Source: Drosophila miranda
Taxonomy: Eukaryota > Arthropoda > Insecta > Diptera > Drosophilidae
Direction: 5' to 3'
Assembly: GCF_003369915.1 (NCBI RefSeq)
Contig: NW_022881603.1
Coordinates: forward strand, 27,512,264-27,576,263
Length of the DNA: 64,000 bases
Shown here piece after piece: positions 34,101 through 45,802 of this stretch. The translations under genes and the position numbers were made by a program. The stretch's first letter is position 1; each line of letters begins with the position of its first letter. The notes under the pieces are model-generated. The model saw only the letters and a program-made list of their open reading frames with translations. It ran no database searches and was not told the DNA's origin.

Positions 34101-35689
34101 AAAAAAAATATGTAAAAACACCAACACCTTTCACGAACCTAAATCTGCGATCAGCTGTTCAGTGCCAGAAGATTAACCCTTAGTGGGTGACGCGGGGGTC
34201 CCATCAGTCCACCGTATTTGGTCGAGCGATTTGTGAAAAAAATATTGTTTATTGCTTATGTCCCGGGGACCCTTAACAAGAGCTCTTGGTAGGTTAAGTC
34301 TCCGTAGGGGCCCGAGTTAAATTAACTCCCGTAAAACTGGATCCACTCATCTACACATATTCCATTACGTATGGGTGAGGGTATCCCTGTTGGTTGAACG
34401 AAATTTCAGCAGTTATTTCCTTGTTTGCCTGTGTGTCGAACGTTTTGGTGTTTCTTAGTGGTTAGTGATAATTTTGAGTATAGCTATTTATTAATGAGCA
34501 AGATAAAATTGTCAATTTACGATTATTAAAGCTTGGATATATATTGAAGCATGATGCCTTAAATTTAAAATAGAGGGATGACGTGTGGCGTAAGCCATGG
34601 ATTAGGCCAGCCGTTACCGTGCCAGCAGAGGGTGGCCAAAAATGAACGTGGTGTTTGGTCACAGGTAGGGCGGGCGCGCGAAGTGATAACACCCAAGCTT
34701 CACCCACTTGATAGCCGTCTGTTTATGATTTTCTTTGTTGTTGTTAGGTTGTTGTTAGTTTTGATGTCCCGAGAAGTAGTATGTCTCCTTTTTTGTCTAC
34801 ATTTGGCGGGCAAGGGGAACTACCCAGCCCTGGGGTCGACAGCTAGCCGGCATTGCCCTCTGGGAAACAAGCCAAGTGTAACAATTGCCCGGGGTCCTGT
34901 AATGAATCGCGAAATGTAGCAAACCCCTAAAAACAAATGATTTTAGCCGATGCGAGACCCACTGAAAGTTTTTGTAGCCATTGCCGTCCGCCCGGATGAT
35001 CTGCAGCCAATTGCCGGCGCACTTGTGCTGCAGATCCCACAGATGGATGGACGAGTACTGGGGATCCTCGAAGAACTGAGCGTGGAACTCGTCCAGCTGC
35101 CATTTGAGGATCTCGCCACCGTTCACCGTAAAGGTGACCCAGTCCAGACTCTGGGGATCGTCGAATCGCCGCTCGACCATCACCTCCTTTTCGACTACGA
35201 AGATTTTCTTGCGATTACGTGCCGCCTCGTGGCGTTTCTTCCGCTCCTCGAGACGCACTCTTGCCTGCGCCGATGTGGACGGCTCCAGGTCCAAGTCGCT
35301 GTCGCTGTCCTCCTCCGAGGGTGCGGGCTGCAACACCTGAAAGCGCAGGGAAATGCTGCCGCGTCCCACCTCCAGCAGCGGCAGCCGCTCCAAGCTCTCG
35401 GCGTCCGGAAAGGTCAGAGTGAACAGCAGCTGTATGGCCTGTGCCACAGGCGTCACGGCCACATTGACGGTGTCGCGGGCCTGCTCCTGCCCCATCGGCT
35501 TGTACAGCAGCACGTGCACGCTGTTCGATTGGGGGAACGACACGCTCACATCGCTGCAGCCGAGTCTGTCATAGATGTTCAGCTTCGGGGGCGGCACAGT
35601 TGTTAGATTCTATTCATGCTCGAGGGCATACGCCTTTTCCGACTTACCGATAGAAAGCGCATATTTGTATCTCCCTTAGCCTCGTCCAT
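31133..35689 (-). pseudogene. Array gene copy 6, split by a 2.8-kb insertion in exon 3 (possible ord)
   Basis: The exons are 35689-35648, 35582-34963, 34896-34888 continued at 32076-31836, 31780-31604, 31534-31457 and 31405-31133. The LTR-like element at 32077-34883 sits 9-13 bp into exon 3, and ATTG is duplicated at both edges. Without it, exon 3 would have the normal 250 bp. The copy also carries the W444-to-TGA change shared with copy 5 (31243-31241). An AAG-to-AAT change lies just before the intron 4 donor, and M-to-I occurs in exon 5. Exon 2 has its full 620 bp and stays open. Confidence 0.88.
32077..34883 (+). mobile_element. LTR-like insertion with internal 1,181-bp tandem duplication
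   Basis: The insertion has TGTTCCAG...GTGTAACA ends, flanked by ATTG (32073-32076 and 34884-34887). The segment from 32077 is repeated from 33258 (period 1,181 bp, very similar). A unique tail at about 34429-34883 follows. Each repeat has TATATAAA (32746-32753 and 33927-33934) after a CA microsatellite, suggesting an LTR promoter reading to the right. No gag, pol or transposase frame is seen. The simplest reading is a solo LTR of about 1.63 kb that carries a tandem duplication of its first 1.18 kb. A non-LTR origin is not excluded. Orientation rests on the TATA motif alone. Confidence 0.65.
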
Positions 35690-36337
35690 GTGTTTTTTTT
35701 TTCCGAAATCGAACAATTTTCACCAGAAAAACTTTTTCAGAGAGCTTCACATTCACAGTGTTGCTAATCACCCGCTGGACACCGGCTGGGCAGCGTGTAT
35801 CGATAGTGCATCGATACTTTCGATACTATCGATACTGATTTTTAGTGTGGGAAAGCTGAAATTATGCAAGGTGGCCCGCAAATCTCTCTTTTCGGGGCTT
35901 ATGTTACGCTCAGCACTAGGGAGAGCGCTTTGAGGCCATGTTTAATGAGAGAGAGCTCAAAACAAGACCCGAAAAGAGCGCGAAAAGAGATACTTTCGAT
36001 ACCTTCGACACTGGATTTTAGTGTGGAAAGCGCGGCCCGGGTCTTTTCAACGCTTATTACAACAGCACACATCGTTCTTCTCTCTCTCTCATAAAATATG
36101 AAAGTATTGCTGAGTAAAATAAGAACCGAAAAGAGAGTTTGTGGACCACCTTGTAAAATTTCAACATGGCCAGCACTACGACTCCCCTTCTCGACTACTT
36201 CTGCATCTCATTCTACTTCTACATCTACTACTACTTCTCTTTCTCCTACTCATCGTTCTCATTTTTCCTTCTGCTTCTGGTTCCGCTTCTATCCTAAAAT
36301 TTATGAATCAGATCAACATTCGGCCTGATTCAGTTCC
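35690..36337 (-). promoter_or_regulatory. Upstream region of copy 6
   Basis: Perfect DREs lie at 35798-35805 and 35827-35834. One of the two GA/CT-rich blocks is shortened (GCCCGGGTCTTTTC near 36035-36050), a variant shared with copies 7 and 9. Confidence 0.55.
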
Positions 36338-37395
36338 GAATTATTTCATGGTTATTTAATCATACGCTTTATTTTTGCATACATTTTTTTAAAATCAAAT
36401 TTATATTGATATACAAAAAAAATTTTAAAAGAATTTTTTCTAATAATCTCGCATTCATTCTTTATTCAATTAATTATAATTCGATTTGTGTTCAGTAATC
36501 AATTTTTTATCAAATACAAAAAAAAAAATTATGTATAAAGAATTGTTTCTCATAATCTCACATTATTTCATTCTTCTTGTTGTTCTCTGGTATTTATTTT
36601 TCTCGTGTTTTCTTTGTGGAATAAATTCTTAAAACATTGATTTGACTTGAGTTTCGAATTTTGAAATGATTATTTGTTTCATTCGCTTTATTTTTCAATT
36701 AATTATAAGTGAATTTTCTCTCAGGTATTTTTCCATCATTTTTGTGGATCAATTTTAATTGGTTAAATAAAAAAAATAAAAATTAATATAGAGAGACTTG
36801 TTTCCCATAATCTCACATTCATTCATTCTTCTTGTTGTTGTTCTTTGATATTATTTGTGGTTATTATTATTTTTCTTTGTGGATTAAACTCTTGGCACAT
36901 TGATTTAATTTTAGACTCGAATTTTTAAAGATTATTTGTTTCACTCGCTTTATTTTTCAGTTACTTAACAGTGCATTTTCTTTCTGATATTTTTCCATAA
37001 TTTTTGTGGATCAATTTTATTTGGATATAAACAAAAAAAAGGATTTGTAAGGAAAGAATTTTTTCCAATTTTATTTTTTTTTGTTTTCCCTGTGAAATAA
37101 ATTCTTGGCACATTTTTTTTGATTTCAGATTCTTATTTTTTAATGATTATTTCCTTTGCTCGCTTTATTTTGTTATCAATTCAATAGTGTATTTTTTTTC
37201 CATTTTTTATCAATTCATCTTGATACAATAAAAAAAAATGTGTAAATTTTTTCCAAAGTAATGGGATCCATCTCTTGTTGTTCTCTGATATTATTTTTGA
37301 ATGAATGGAATATGTTATATATGTAAGTTTTGGCCCCACCAAGGCACTTATTGAATGCCAAATCTTGAATATCTTTAATTCTACAAAAAAAAAGA
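36338..37395. repeat. Array spacer, unit 7, fused to exon 2
   Basis: The spacer runs normally until the A tract after TTTAATTCTAC (about 37382-37395) and then passes directly into the interior of exon 2. The rest of the spacer, exons 3-6 and most of exon 2 are missing. Confidence 0.85.
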
Positions 37396-37708
37396 AGCGG
37401 CAGCCGCTCCAAGCTCTCGGCGTCCGGAAAGGTCCGAGTGCACAGCAGCTGTATGGCCTGTGCCACAGGCGGCACGGCCACATTGACGGTGTCGCGGGCC
37501 TGCTCCTGCCCCATCGGCTTGTACAGCAGCACGTGCACGCTGTTCGATTGGGGGAACGACACGCTCACATCGCTGCAGCCGAGGCAGTCTTTGATGTTCA
37601 GCTTCGGGGGCGGCACAGTTGTTAGATTCTATTCATGCTCGAGGGCATACGCCTTTTCCGACTTACCGATAGAAAGCGCATATTTATATCTCCCTTAGCC
37701 TCGTCCAT
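37396..37708 (-). pseudogene. Array gene fragment 7: exon 1 and the start of exon 2 (possible ord)
   Basis: Exon 1 is 37708-37667 and a 206-bp remnant of exon 2 is 37601-37396. Together they cover only about the first 83 residues. The breakpoint at 37396 falls in an A/G-rich tract (AAAAAGAAGCGG), which suggests a deletion between a spacer A tract and the exon. The promoter is present, so a transcript reading into the spacer is possible, but no functional protein is. Confidence 0.88.
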
Positions 37709-38356
37709 GTGTTTTTTTTTTTCCGAAATCGAACAATTTTCACCAGAAAAACTTTTTCAGAGAGCTTCACATTCACAGTGTTGCTAATCACCCGCTGGAC
37801 ACCGGCTGGGCAGCGTGTATCGATAGTGCATCGATACTTTCGATACTATCGATACTGATTTTTAGTGTGGGAAAGCTGAAATTATGCAAGGTGGCCCGCA
37901 AATCTTTTTTTTCGGGGCTTATGTTACGCTCAGCACTAGGGAGAGCGCTTTGAGGCCATGTTTAATGAGAGAGAGCTCAAAACAAGACCCGAAAAGAGCG
38001 CGAAAAGAGATACTTTCGATACCTTCGACACTGGATTTTAGTGTGTAAGCGCGGCCCGGGTCTTTTCAACGCTTATTACAACAGCACACATCTTTCTTCT
38101 CTCTCTCTCATAAAATATGAAAGTAGTGCTGAGTAAAATAAGAACCGAAAAGAGAGTTTGTGGACCACCTTGTAAAATTTCAACATGGCCAGCACTACGA
38201 CTCCCCTTCTCGACTACTTCTGCATCTCATTCTACTTCTACATCTACTACTACTTCTCTTTCTCCTACTCATCGTTCTCATTTTTCCTTCTGCTTCCGGT
38301 TCCGCGTCTATCCTAAAATTTATGAATCAGATCAACATTCGGCCTGATTCAGTTCC
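37709..38356 (-). promoter_or_regulatory. Upstream region of fragment 7
   Basis: Perfect DREs lie at 37818-37825 and 37847-37854. The shortened GA/CT block is as in copy 6. Confidence 0.5.
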
Positions 38357-39987
38357 GAATTATTTCATGGTTATTTAATCATACGCTTTATTTTTGCATA
38401 CATTTTTTTTAAATCAAATTTATATTGATATACAAAAAAAATTTTAAAAGAATTTTTTCTAATAATCTCGCATTCATTCTTTATTCAATTAATTATAATT
38501 CGATTTGTGTTCAGTAATCAATTTTTTATCAAATACAAAAAAAAAAATTATGTATAAAGAATTGTTTCTCAAAATCTCCCAATATTTCATTCTTCTTGTT
38601 GTTCTCTGGTATTTATTTTTCTCGTGTTTTCTTTGTGGAATAAATTCTTAAAACATTGATTTGACTTGAGTTTCGAATTTTGAAATGATTATTTGTTTCA
38701 TTCGCTTTATTTTTCAATTAATTATAAGTGAATTTTCTCTCAGGTATTTTTCCATCATTTTTGTGGATCAATTATAATTGGTTAAATAAAAAAAATAAAA
38801 ATTAATATAGAGAGACTTGTTTCCCATAATCTCACATTCATTCATTCTTCTTGTTGTTGTTCTTTGATATTATTTGTGGTTATTATTATTTTTCTTTGTG
38901 GATTAAACTCTTGGCACATTGATTTAATTTTAGACTCGAATTTTTAAAGATTATTTGTTTCACTCGCTTTATTTTTCAGTTACTTAACAGTGCATTTTCT
39001 TTCTGATATTTTTCCATAATTTTTGTGGATCAATTTTATTTGGATATAAACAAAAAAATGTATTTGTAAAGAAAGAATTTTTTCCAATTTTATTTTTTTT
39101 GTTTTCCTTGTGAAATAAATTCTTGGCACATTTTTTTTGATTTCAGATTCTTTTTTTTTAATGATTATTTCCTTCGCTCGCTTTATTTTGTTATCAATTC
39201 AATAGTGTATTTTTTTTCCATTTTTTATCAATTCATCTTGATACAATAAAAAAAAATGTGTGTATTTTTTCCAAATAAATGGGATCCATCTCTTGTTGTT
39301 CTCTGATATTATTTTTGAATGAATGGAATATGTTATATATGTAACTTTTGGCCCCACCAAGGCACTTATTGAATGCCAAATCTTGAATATCTTTAATTCT
39401 ACAAAAAAAAAGTGTTCTGTTTCCTTCGGCTTCGTCTGAAATGTTAACTATTTTATGAAAATATCTTCTGTAGCACATTCGGATATGTTCTTGCGTCGAA
39501 AAGTTGCCCCAACAACCGCCAATCAGTCAAGTCAGCCAGACAGACAGTCGCTCCTTCCAAATGCATCTCCAGGCCGTGGTGCCTGTCTTCTAACTGGGTC
39601 GATAGCGGTGGGCGTTGGGGTTTAGCTTAAAATGCTTTTAGGTTTACGTAAAATGCATTTCGCCAGCAAATGACGCGTGCCTTTGACTGACAGCCATTGT
39701 AGTTGTAGTTGCAGTTGCTGCTGCTGTTGCGGTGGCAGGGATATGGATGAGGATGAGAATGGTGATGGTGATGGCGATGGCTTGCTGGCTGTCTGGCATT
39801 CAAACTGACAGCCGGCAAAACCCTAATTGAAATTGAGCTGAAGAATGGTGCTCCTGTTGTTGTTCCGTGAGCGGCAGCGGCGGCGGCGGCGGCGGCGGCT
39901 GCGTAATTACAAAACGAGCAATGGAACAATGGAGGAGCAAAGGAAATATTTGTAAAACTAAAATTGGATGAGCGCTTGATAGATGCC
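38357..39987. repeat. Array spacer, unit 8
   Basis: Full-length spacer with sub-repeats and an 11-codon GGC tract. Its first ~400 bp share the TATTTCATGG and TAATTCGATT variants with unit 7, marking the two as recent neighbours. No gene is seen. Confidence 0.85.
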
Positions 39988-41732
39988 TTATTCTTGAGGG
40001 GTGGCGGGCGCGACACTGCCTAGCTCCAAATTTATGGCATTCTTAAGGATTTCCAAGCGGGACTCGGACGATTCGGCGGACGCAACTTTAACGTCCCAGG
40101 ATTCTTTGTCCGGCTGCTTCTCACACTTGATCACATGCCGCTCGTCGGAGAGAATGCTCAGGAAGCTGGGATACTCGATGAGGACAATGATGCAGTTGGC
40201 CTGGGCCATTTCGACGATGCGTTGCAAGTAGCGCATGCAAACCCATTTCTGGAACAGCATCTACATTAAAGGAAACCAAAGTCGGGAATGGGCAACTGCT
40301 GGGGATCTTACCGAATCTGTGGGTCCACGGGCATAGATGTCGTTAATGTAGGAAGCCGTGATAAACTGCCAGGTCACGAAATCAGCTATCTATAAGATAC
40401 AGGACGGGTGGAGGGGGGGATCAAGAGAAACGTAGACTCAACGGCACACAGTGCAAACCTTATCCAAATGGCTGATAATCAGCACCGATTGCTTGGCAAT
40501 GCTGCTCAGGGCCAACTGGAAGGAGACCATCATCAAGTTCTGGACATTGTGATCGGACTGGCTCCAGAAGATGTTCCTGTTGTCGCCAGCAATACGGATG
40601 GAAGTGCGCACAGTACGCAAATCGAAGTCGAGATCCTGCCGGAGGAAAACGTAATGAAAAACATGTGGAAAACAGAGTGGTCGCATATACCTCTTCGGTC
40701 AGACTTTGAGGGCCCTGGGCGCCGGGCACCAGGAACCACACCGTATACTGCTTCATGGTGATGTACTCGAATATGCCGCGCACATGGTTGAACACCTGCA
40801 TCACGAACTGACGCTCCGAGCGGAGTACGGCCTCGTTGACGGTAATACAGGATTCGGCCAATTTGCACACCAAATCCTCCTCATCCAGCTCCTTGCGAAC
40901 GAAGAGCTTGGCAAAGATCTCAAAAGGATTGCCCGGGGTCCTGTAATGAATCGCGAAATGTAGCAAACCCCTAAAAACAAATGATTTTAGCCGATGCGAG
41001 ACCCACTGAAAGTTTTTGTAGCCATTGCCGTCCGCCCGGATGATCTGCAGCCAATTGCCGGCGCACTTGTGCTGCAGATCCCACAGATGGATGGACGAGT
41101 ACTGGGGATCCTCGAAGAACTGAGCGTGGAACTCGTCCAGCTGCCATTTGAGGATCTCGCCACCGTTCACCGTAAAGGTGACCCAGTCCAGACTCTGGGG
41201 ATCGTCGAATCGCCGCTCGACCATCACCTCCTTTTCGACTACGAAGATTTTCTTGCGATTACGTGCCGCCTCGTGGCGTTTCTTCCGCTCCTCGAGACGC
41301 ACTCTTGCCTGCGCCGATGTGGACGGCTCCAGGTCCAAGTCGCTGTCGCTGTCCTCCTCCGAGGGTGCGGGCTGCAACACCTGAAAGCGCAGGGAAACCT
41401 GCCGCGTCCCACCTCCAGCAGCGGCAGCCGCTCCAAGCTCTCGGCGTCCGGAAAGGTCCGAGTGCACAGCAGCTGTATGGCCTGTGCCACAGGCGTCACG
41501 GCCACATTGACGGTGTCGCGGGCCTGCTCCTGCCCCATCGGCTTGTACAGCAGCACGTGCACGCTGTTTGATTGGGGGAACGACTCGCTCACATCGCTGC
41601 AGCCGAGGCAGTCTTTGATGTTCATCTTCGGGGGCGGCACAGTTGTTAGATTCTATTCATGCTCGAGGGCATACGCCTTTTCCCACTTACCGATAGAAAG
41701 CGCATAGTTTTATCGCCCTTAGCCTCGTCCAT
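39988..41732 (-). pseudogene. Array gene copy 8, 1-bp deletion in exon 2 (possible ord)
   Basis: The exons are 41732-41691, 41625-41007, 40940-40691, 40635-40459, 40389-40312 and 40260-39988. Exon 2 is 619 bp. Where the other copies read GGAAACGCTGCC, this one reads GGAAACCTGCC (near 41398), so the frame shifts at about residue 90. The first exon 2 codon is ATG instead of CTG, as in copies 10 and 11. All other exons and splice sites look normal. Confidence 0.85.
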
Positions 41733-42419
41733 GTTTTTTTTTTTTTTTCCGAAATCGAACAATTTTCACCAGAAAAACTTTTTCAGAGAGCTTCACATTC
41801 ACAGTGTTGCTAATCACCCGCTGGACACCGGCTGGGCAGCGTGTATCGATAGTGCATCGATACTTTCGATACTATCGATACTGATTTTTAGTGTGGGAAA
41901 GCTGAAATTATGCAAGGTGGCCCGCAAATCTCTCTTTTCTGGGCTTATGTTACGCTCAGCACTAGGGAGAGCGCTTTGAGGCCATGTTTAATGAGAGAGA
42001 GCTCAAAACAAGACCCGAAAAGAGCGCGAAAAGAGATACTTTCGATACCTTCGACACTGGATTTTAGTGTGGAAAGCGCGGCCCGCAACGAGCTCTCTTT
42101 TCGTGGCTTTTTAACGCTTATTACAACAGCACACATCGTTCTTCTCTCTTTCTCATAAAATATGAAAGTATTGCTGAGTAAAATAAGAACCGAAAAGAGA
42201 GTTTGTGGACCACCTTGTAAAATTTCAACATGGCCAGCACTACGACTCCCCTTCTCGACTACTTCTGCATCTCATTCTACTTCTACATCTACTACTACTT
42301 CTCTTTCTTCTTCTACTTCTCTTTCTACTACTCATCGTTCTCATTTTTCCTTCTGCTTCTGGTTCCGCGTCTATCCTAAAATTTATGAATCAGATCAACA
42401 TTCGGCCTGATTCAGTTCC
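41733..42419 (-). promoter_or_regulatory. Upstream region of copy 8
   Basis: Perfect DREs lie at 41844-41851 and 41873-41880. Both GA/CT-rich blocks are full length. Confidence 0.55.
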
Positions 42420-44056
42420 GAATTATTTAATGGTTATTTAATTATACGCTTTATTTTTGCATACATTTTTTTAAAATCAAATTTATATTGATATACAAAA
42501 AAAATTTTAAAAAATTGTTTCTAATAATCTCGCATTCATTCTTTATTCAATTAATTATAAGTAGATTTGTGTTCAGTAATCAATTTTTTATCAAATACAA
42601 AAAAAAAAAATTATGTATAAAGAATTGTTTCTCATAATCTCACATTATTTCATTCTTCTTGTTGTTCTCTGGTATTTATTTTTCTCGTGTTTTCTTTGTG
42701 AAAAAAATTCTTAGAACATTGATTTGACTTGATTTCGAATTTTGAAATGATTATTTGTTTCATTCGCTTTATTTTTCAATTAATTATAAGTGAATTTTCT
42801 CTCAGATATTTTTCCATCATTTTTGTAGATCAATTTTAATTGTTTAAATAAAAAAAATTAAAATTAATATAGAGAGACTTGTTTCCCATAATCTCACATT
42901 CATTCATTCTTCTTGTTGTTGTTCTTTGATATTATTTGTGGTTATTATTATTTTTCTTTGTGGATTAAACTATTGGCACATTGATTTAATTTTAGACTCG
43001 AATTTTTAAAGATTATTTGTTTCACTCGCTTTATTTTTCAGTTACTTAACAGTGCATTTTCTTTCTGATATTTTTCCATAATTTTTGTGGATCAATTTTA
43101 TTTGGATATAAACAAAAAAATGTATTTGTAAAGAAAGAATTTTTTCCAATTTTATTTTTTTTGTTTTCCTTGTGAAATAAATTCTTGGCACATTTTTTTT
43201 GATTTCAGATTCTTATTTTTTAATGATTATTTGCTTCGCTCGCTTTATTTTGTTATCAATTCAATAGTGTATTTTTTTTTTTCATTTTTTATCAATTCAT
43301 CTTGATACAATAAAAAAAAAATGTGTGTATTTTTTCCAAATAAATGGGATCCATCTCTTGTTGTTCTCTGATATTATTTTTGAATGAATGGAATATGTTA
43401 TATATGTAAGTTTTGGCCCCACCAAGGCACTTATTGAATGCCAAATCTTGAATATCTTTAATTCTACAAAAAAAAAAGAAGTGTTCTGTTTCCTTCGGCT
43501 TCGTCTGAAATGTTAACTATTTTATGAAAATATCTTCTGTAGCACATTCGGATATGTTCTTGCGTCGAAAAGTTGCCCCAACAACCGCCAATCAGTCAAG
43601 TCAGCCAGACAGACAGACGCTCCTTCCAAATGCATCTCCAGGCCGTGGTGCCTGTCTTCTAACTGGGTCGATAGCGGTGGGCGTTGGGGTTTAGCTTAAA
43701 ATGCTTTTAGGTTTACGTAAAATGCATTTCGCCAGCAAATGACGCGTGCCGTTGACTGACAGCCATTGTAGTTGTAGTTGCAGTTGCTGCTGCTGTTGCG
43801 GTGGCAGGGATATGGATGAGGATGAGAATGGTGATGGTGATGGCGATGGCTTGCTGGCTGTGTGGCATTCAAACTGACAGCCGGCAAAACCCTAATTGAA
43901 ATGGAGCTGAAGAATGGTGCTCCTGTTGTTGTTCCGTGAGCGGCAGCGGCGGCGGCGGCGTCGGCGGCTGCGTAATTACAAAACGAGCAATGGAACAATG
44001 GAGGAGCAAAGGAAATATTTGTAAAACTAAAATTGGATGAGCGCTTGATAGATGCC
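42420..44056. repeat. Array spacer, unit 9
   Basis: Full-length spacer with several private substitutions (for example GTGAAAAAAATTC near 42699). One codon in the alanine-type GGC tract is changed (GTC, near 43961). No gene is seen. Confidence 0.85.
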
Positions 44057-45802
44057 TTATTCTTGAGGGGTGGCGGGCGCGACACTGCCTAGCTCCAAAT
44101 TTATGGCATTCTTAAGGATTTCCAAGCGGGACTCGGACGATTCGGCGGACGCAACTTTAACGTCCCAGGATTCTTTGTCCGGCTGCTTCTCACACTTGAT
44201 CACATGCCGCTCGTCGGAGAGAATGCTCAGGAAGCTGGGATACTCGATGAGGACAATGATGCAGTTGGCCTGGGCCATTTCGACGATGCGTTGCAAGTAG
44301 CGCATACAAACCCATTTCTGGAACAGCATCTACATTAAAGGAAACCAAAGTCGGGAATGGGCAACTGCTGGGGATCTTACCGAATCTGTGGGTCCACGGG
44401 CATAGATGTCGTTAATGTAGGAAGCCGTGATAAACTGCCAGGTCACGAAATCAGCTATCTATAAGATACAGGACGGGTGGAGGGGGGGATCAAGAGAAAC
44501 GTAGACTCAAAGGCACACAGTGCAAACCTTATCCAAATGGCTGATAATCAGCACCGATTGCTTGGCAATGCTGCTCAGGGCCAACTGGAAGGAGACCATC
44601 AGCAAGTTCTGGACATTGTGATCGGACTGGCTCCAGAAGATGTTCCTGTTGTCGCCAGCAATACGGATGGAAGTGCGCACAGTACGCAAATCGAAGTCGA
44701 GATCCTGCCGGAGGAAAACGCAATGAAAAACATGTGGAAAACAGAGAGGTCGCATATACCTCTTCGGTCAGACTTTGAGGGCCCTGGGCGCCGGTCACCA
44801 GGAACCACACCGTATACTGCTTCATGGTGATGTACTCGAATATGCCGCGCACATAGTTGAACACCTGCATCACAAACTGACGCTCCGAGCGGAGTACGGC
44901 CTCGTTGACGGTAATACAGGATTCGGTCAATTTGCACACCAAATTCTCCTCATCCAGCTCCTTGCGAACGAAGAGCTTGGCAAAGATCTCAAAAGGATTG
45001 CCCGGGGTCCTGTAATGAATCGCGAAATGTAGCAAACCCCTAAAAACAAATGATTTTAGCCGATGCGAGACCCACTGAAAGTTTTTGTAGCCATTGCCGT
45101 CCGCCCGGATGATCTGCAGCCAATTGCCGGCGCACTTGTGCTGCAGATCCCACAGATGGATGGACGAGTACTGGGGATCCTCGAAGAACTGAGCGTGGAA
45201 CTCGTCCAGCTGCCATTTGAGGATCTCGCCACCGTTCACCGTAAAGGTGACCCAGTCCAGACTCTGGGGATCGTCGAATCGCCGCTCGACCATCACCTCC
45301 TTTTCGACTACGAAGATTTTCTTGCGATTACGTGCCGCCTCGTGGCGTTTCTTCCGCTCCTCGAGACGCACTCTTGCCTGCGCCGATGTGGACGGCTCCA
45401 GGTCCAAGTCGCTGTCGCTGTCCTCCTCCGAGGGTGCGGGCTGCAACACCTGAAAGCGCAGGGAAACGCTGCCGCGTCCCACCTTCAGCAGCGGCAGCCG
45501 CTCCAAGCTCTCGGCGTCCGGAAAGGTCCGAGTGCACAGCAGCTGTATGGCCTGTGCCACAGGCGTAACGGACACATTGACGGTGTCGCGGGCCTGCTCC
45601 TGCCCCATCGGGTTGTACAGCAGCACGTGCACGCTGTTCGATTGGGGGAACGACACGCTCACATCGCTGCAGCCGAGGCAGTCTTTGATGTTCAGCTTCG
45701 GGGGCGGCACAGTTGTTAGATTCTATTCATGCTCGAGGGCATACGCCTTTTCCCACTTACCGATAGAAAGCGCATAGTTTTATCGCCCTTAGCCTCGTCC
45801 AT
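44057..45802 (-). CDS. Array gene copy 9: only intact copy, 479-aa protein (candidate ord)
   Basis: The exons are 45802-45761, 45695-45076, 45009-44760, 44704-44528, 44458-44381 and 44329-44057. They join to 480 codons including TAA. The start is the ATG of a 14-codon first exon (MDEAKGDKTMRFLS) that ends at a perfect GTAAGT donor; an in-frame TAG and no ATG precede exon 2. Intron 1 has a CTAAC branch point 22 nt before its acceptor. The protein has no signal peptide or membrane segment. It has an acidic tract (EEDSDSDLDLE, residues 104-114) and then a basic one (LEERKKRHEAARNRKK, 125-140), suggesting nuclear localisation. The C-terminal half is helical and hydrophobic-patterned. No catalytic motif is recognised. 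The meiotic cohesion protein ORD has, as I recall, a length of 479 aa and is reported as amplified on D. miranda neo-sex chromosomes; this identity is not proven. Confidence 0.8.

Noticed and set aside
44529..45710. Single 393-codon minus-strand frame read as one exon
   Set aside because: It starts at GTG inside intron 1 and runs through introns 2 and 3 (66 and 55 bp). The spliced model uses good donors and acceptors and yields a continuous 479-residue protein.
45063..45719. Plus-strand frame of 218 codons antisense to exon 2, present in most copies
   Set aside because: It follows from the codon bias of the sense exon. It has no domain, its start is not conserved in a promoter context, and the sense strand has splice sites, an ATG exon and a promoter.
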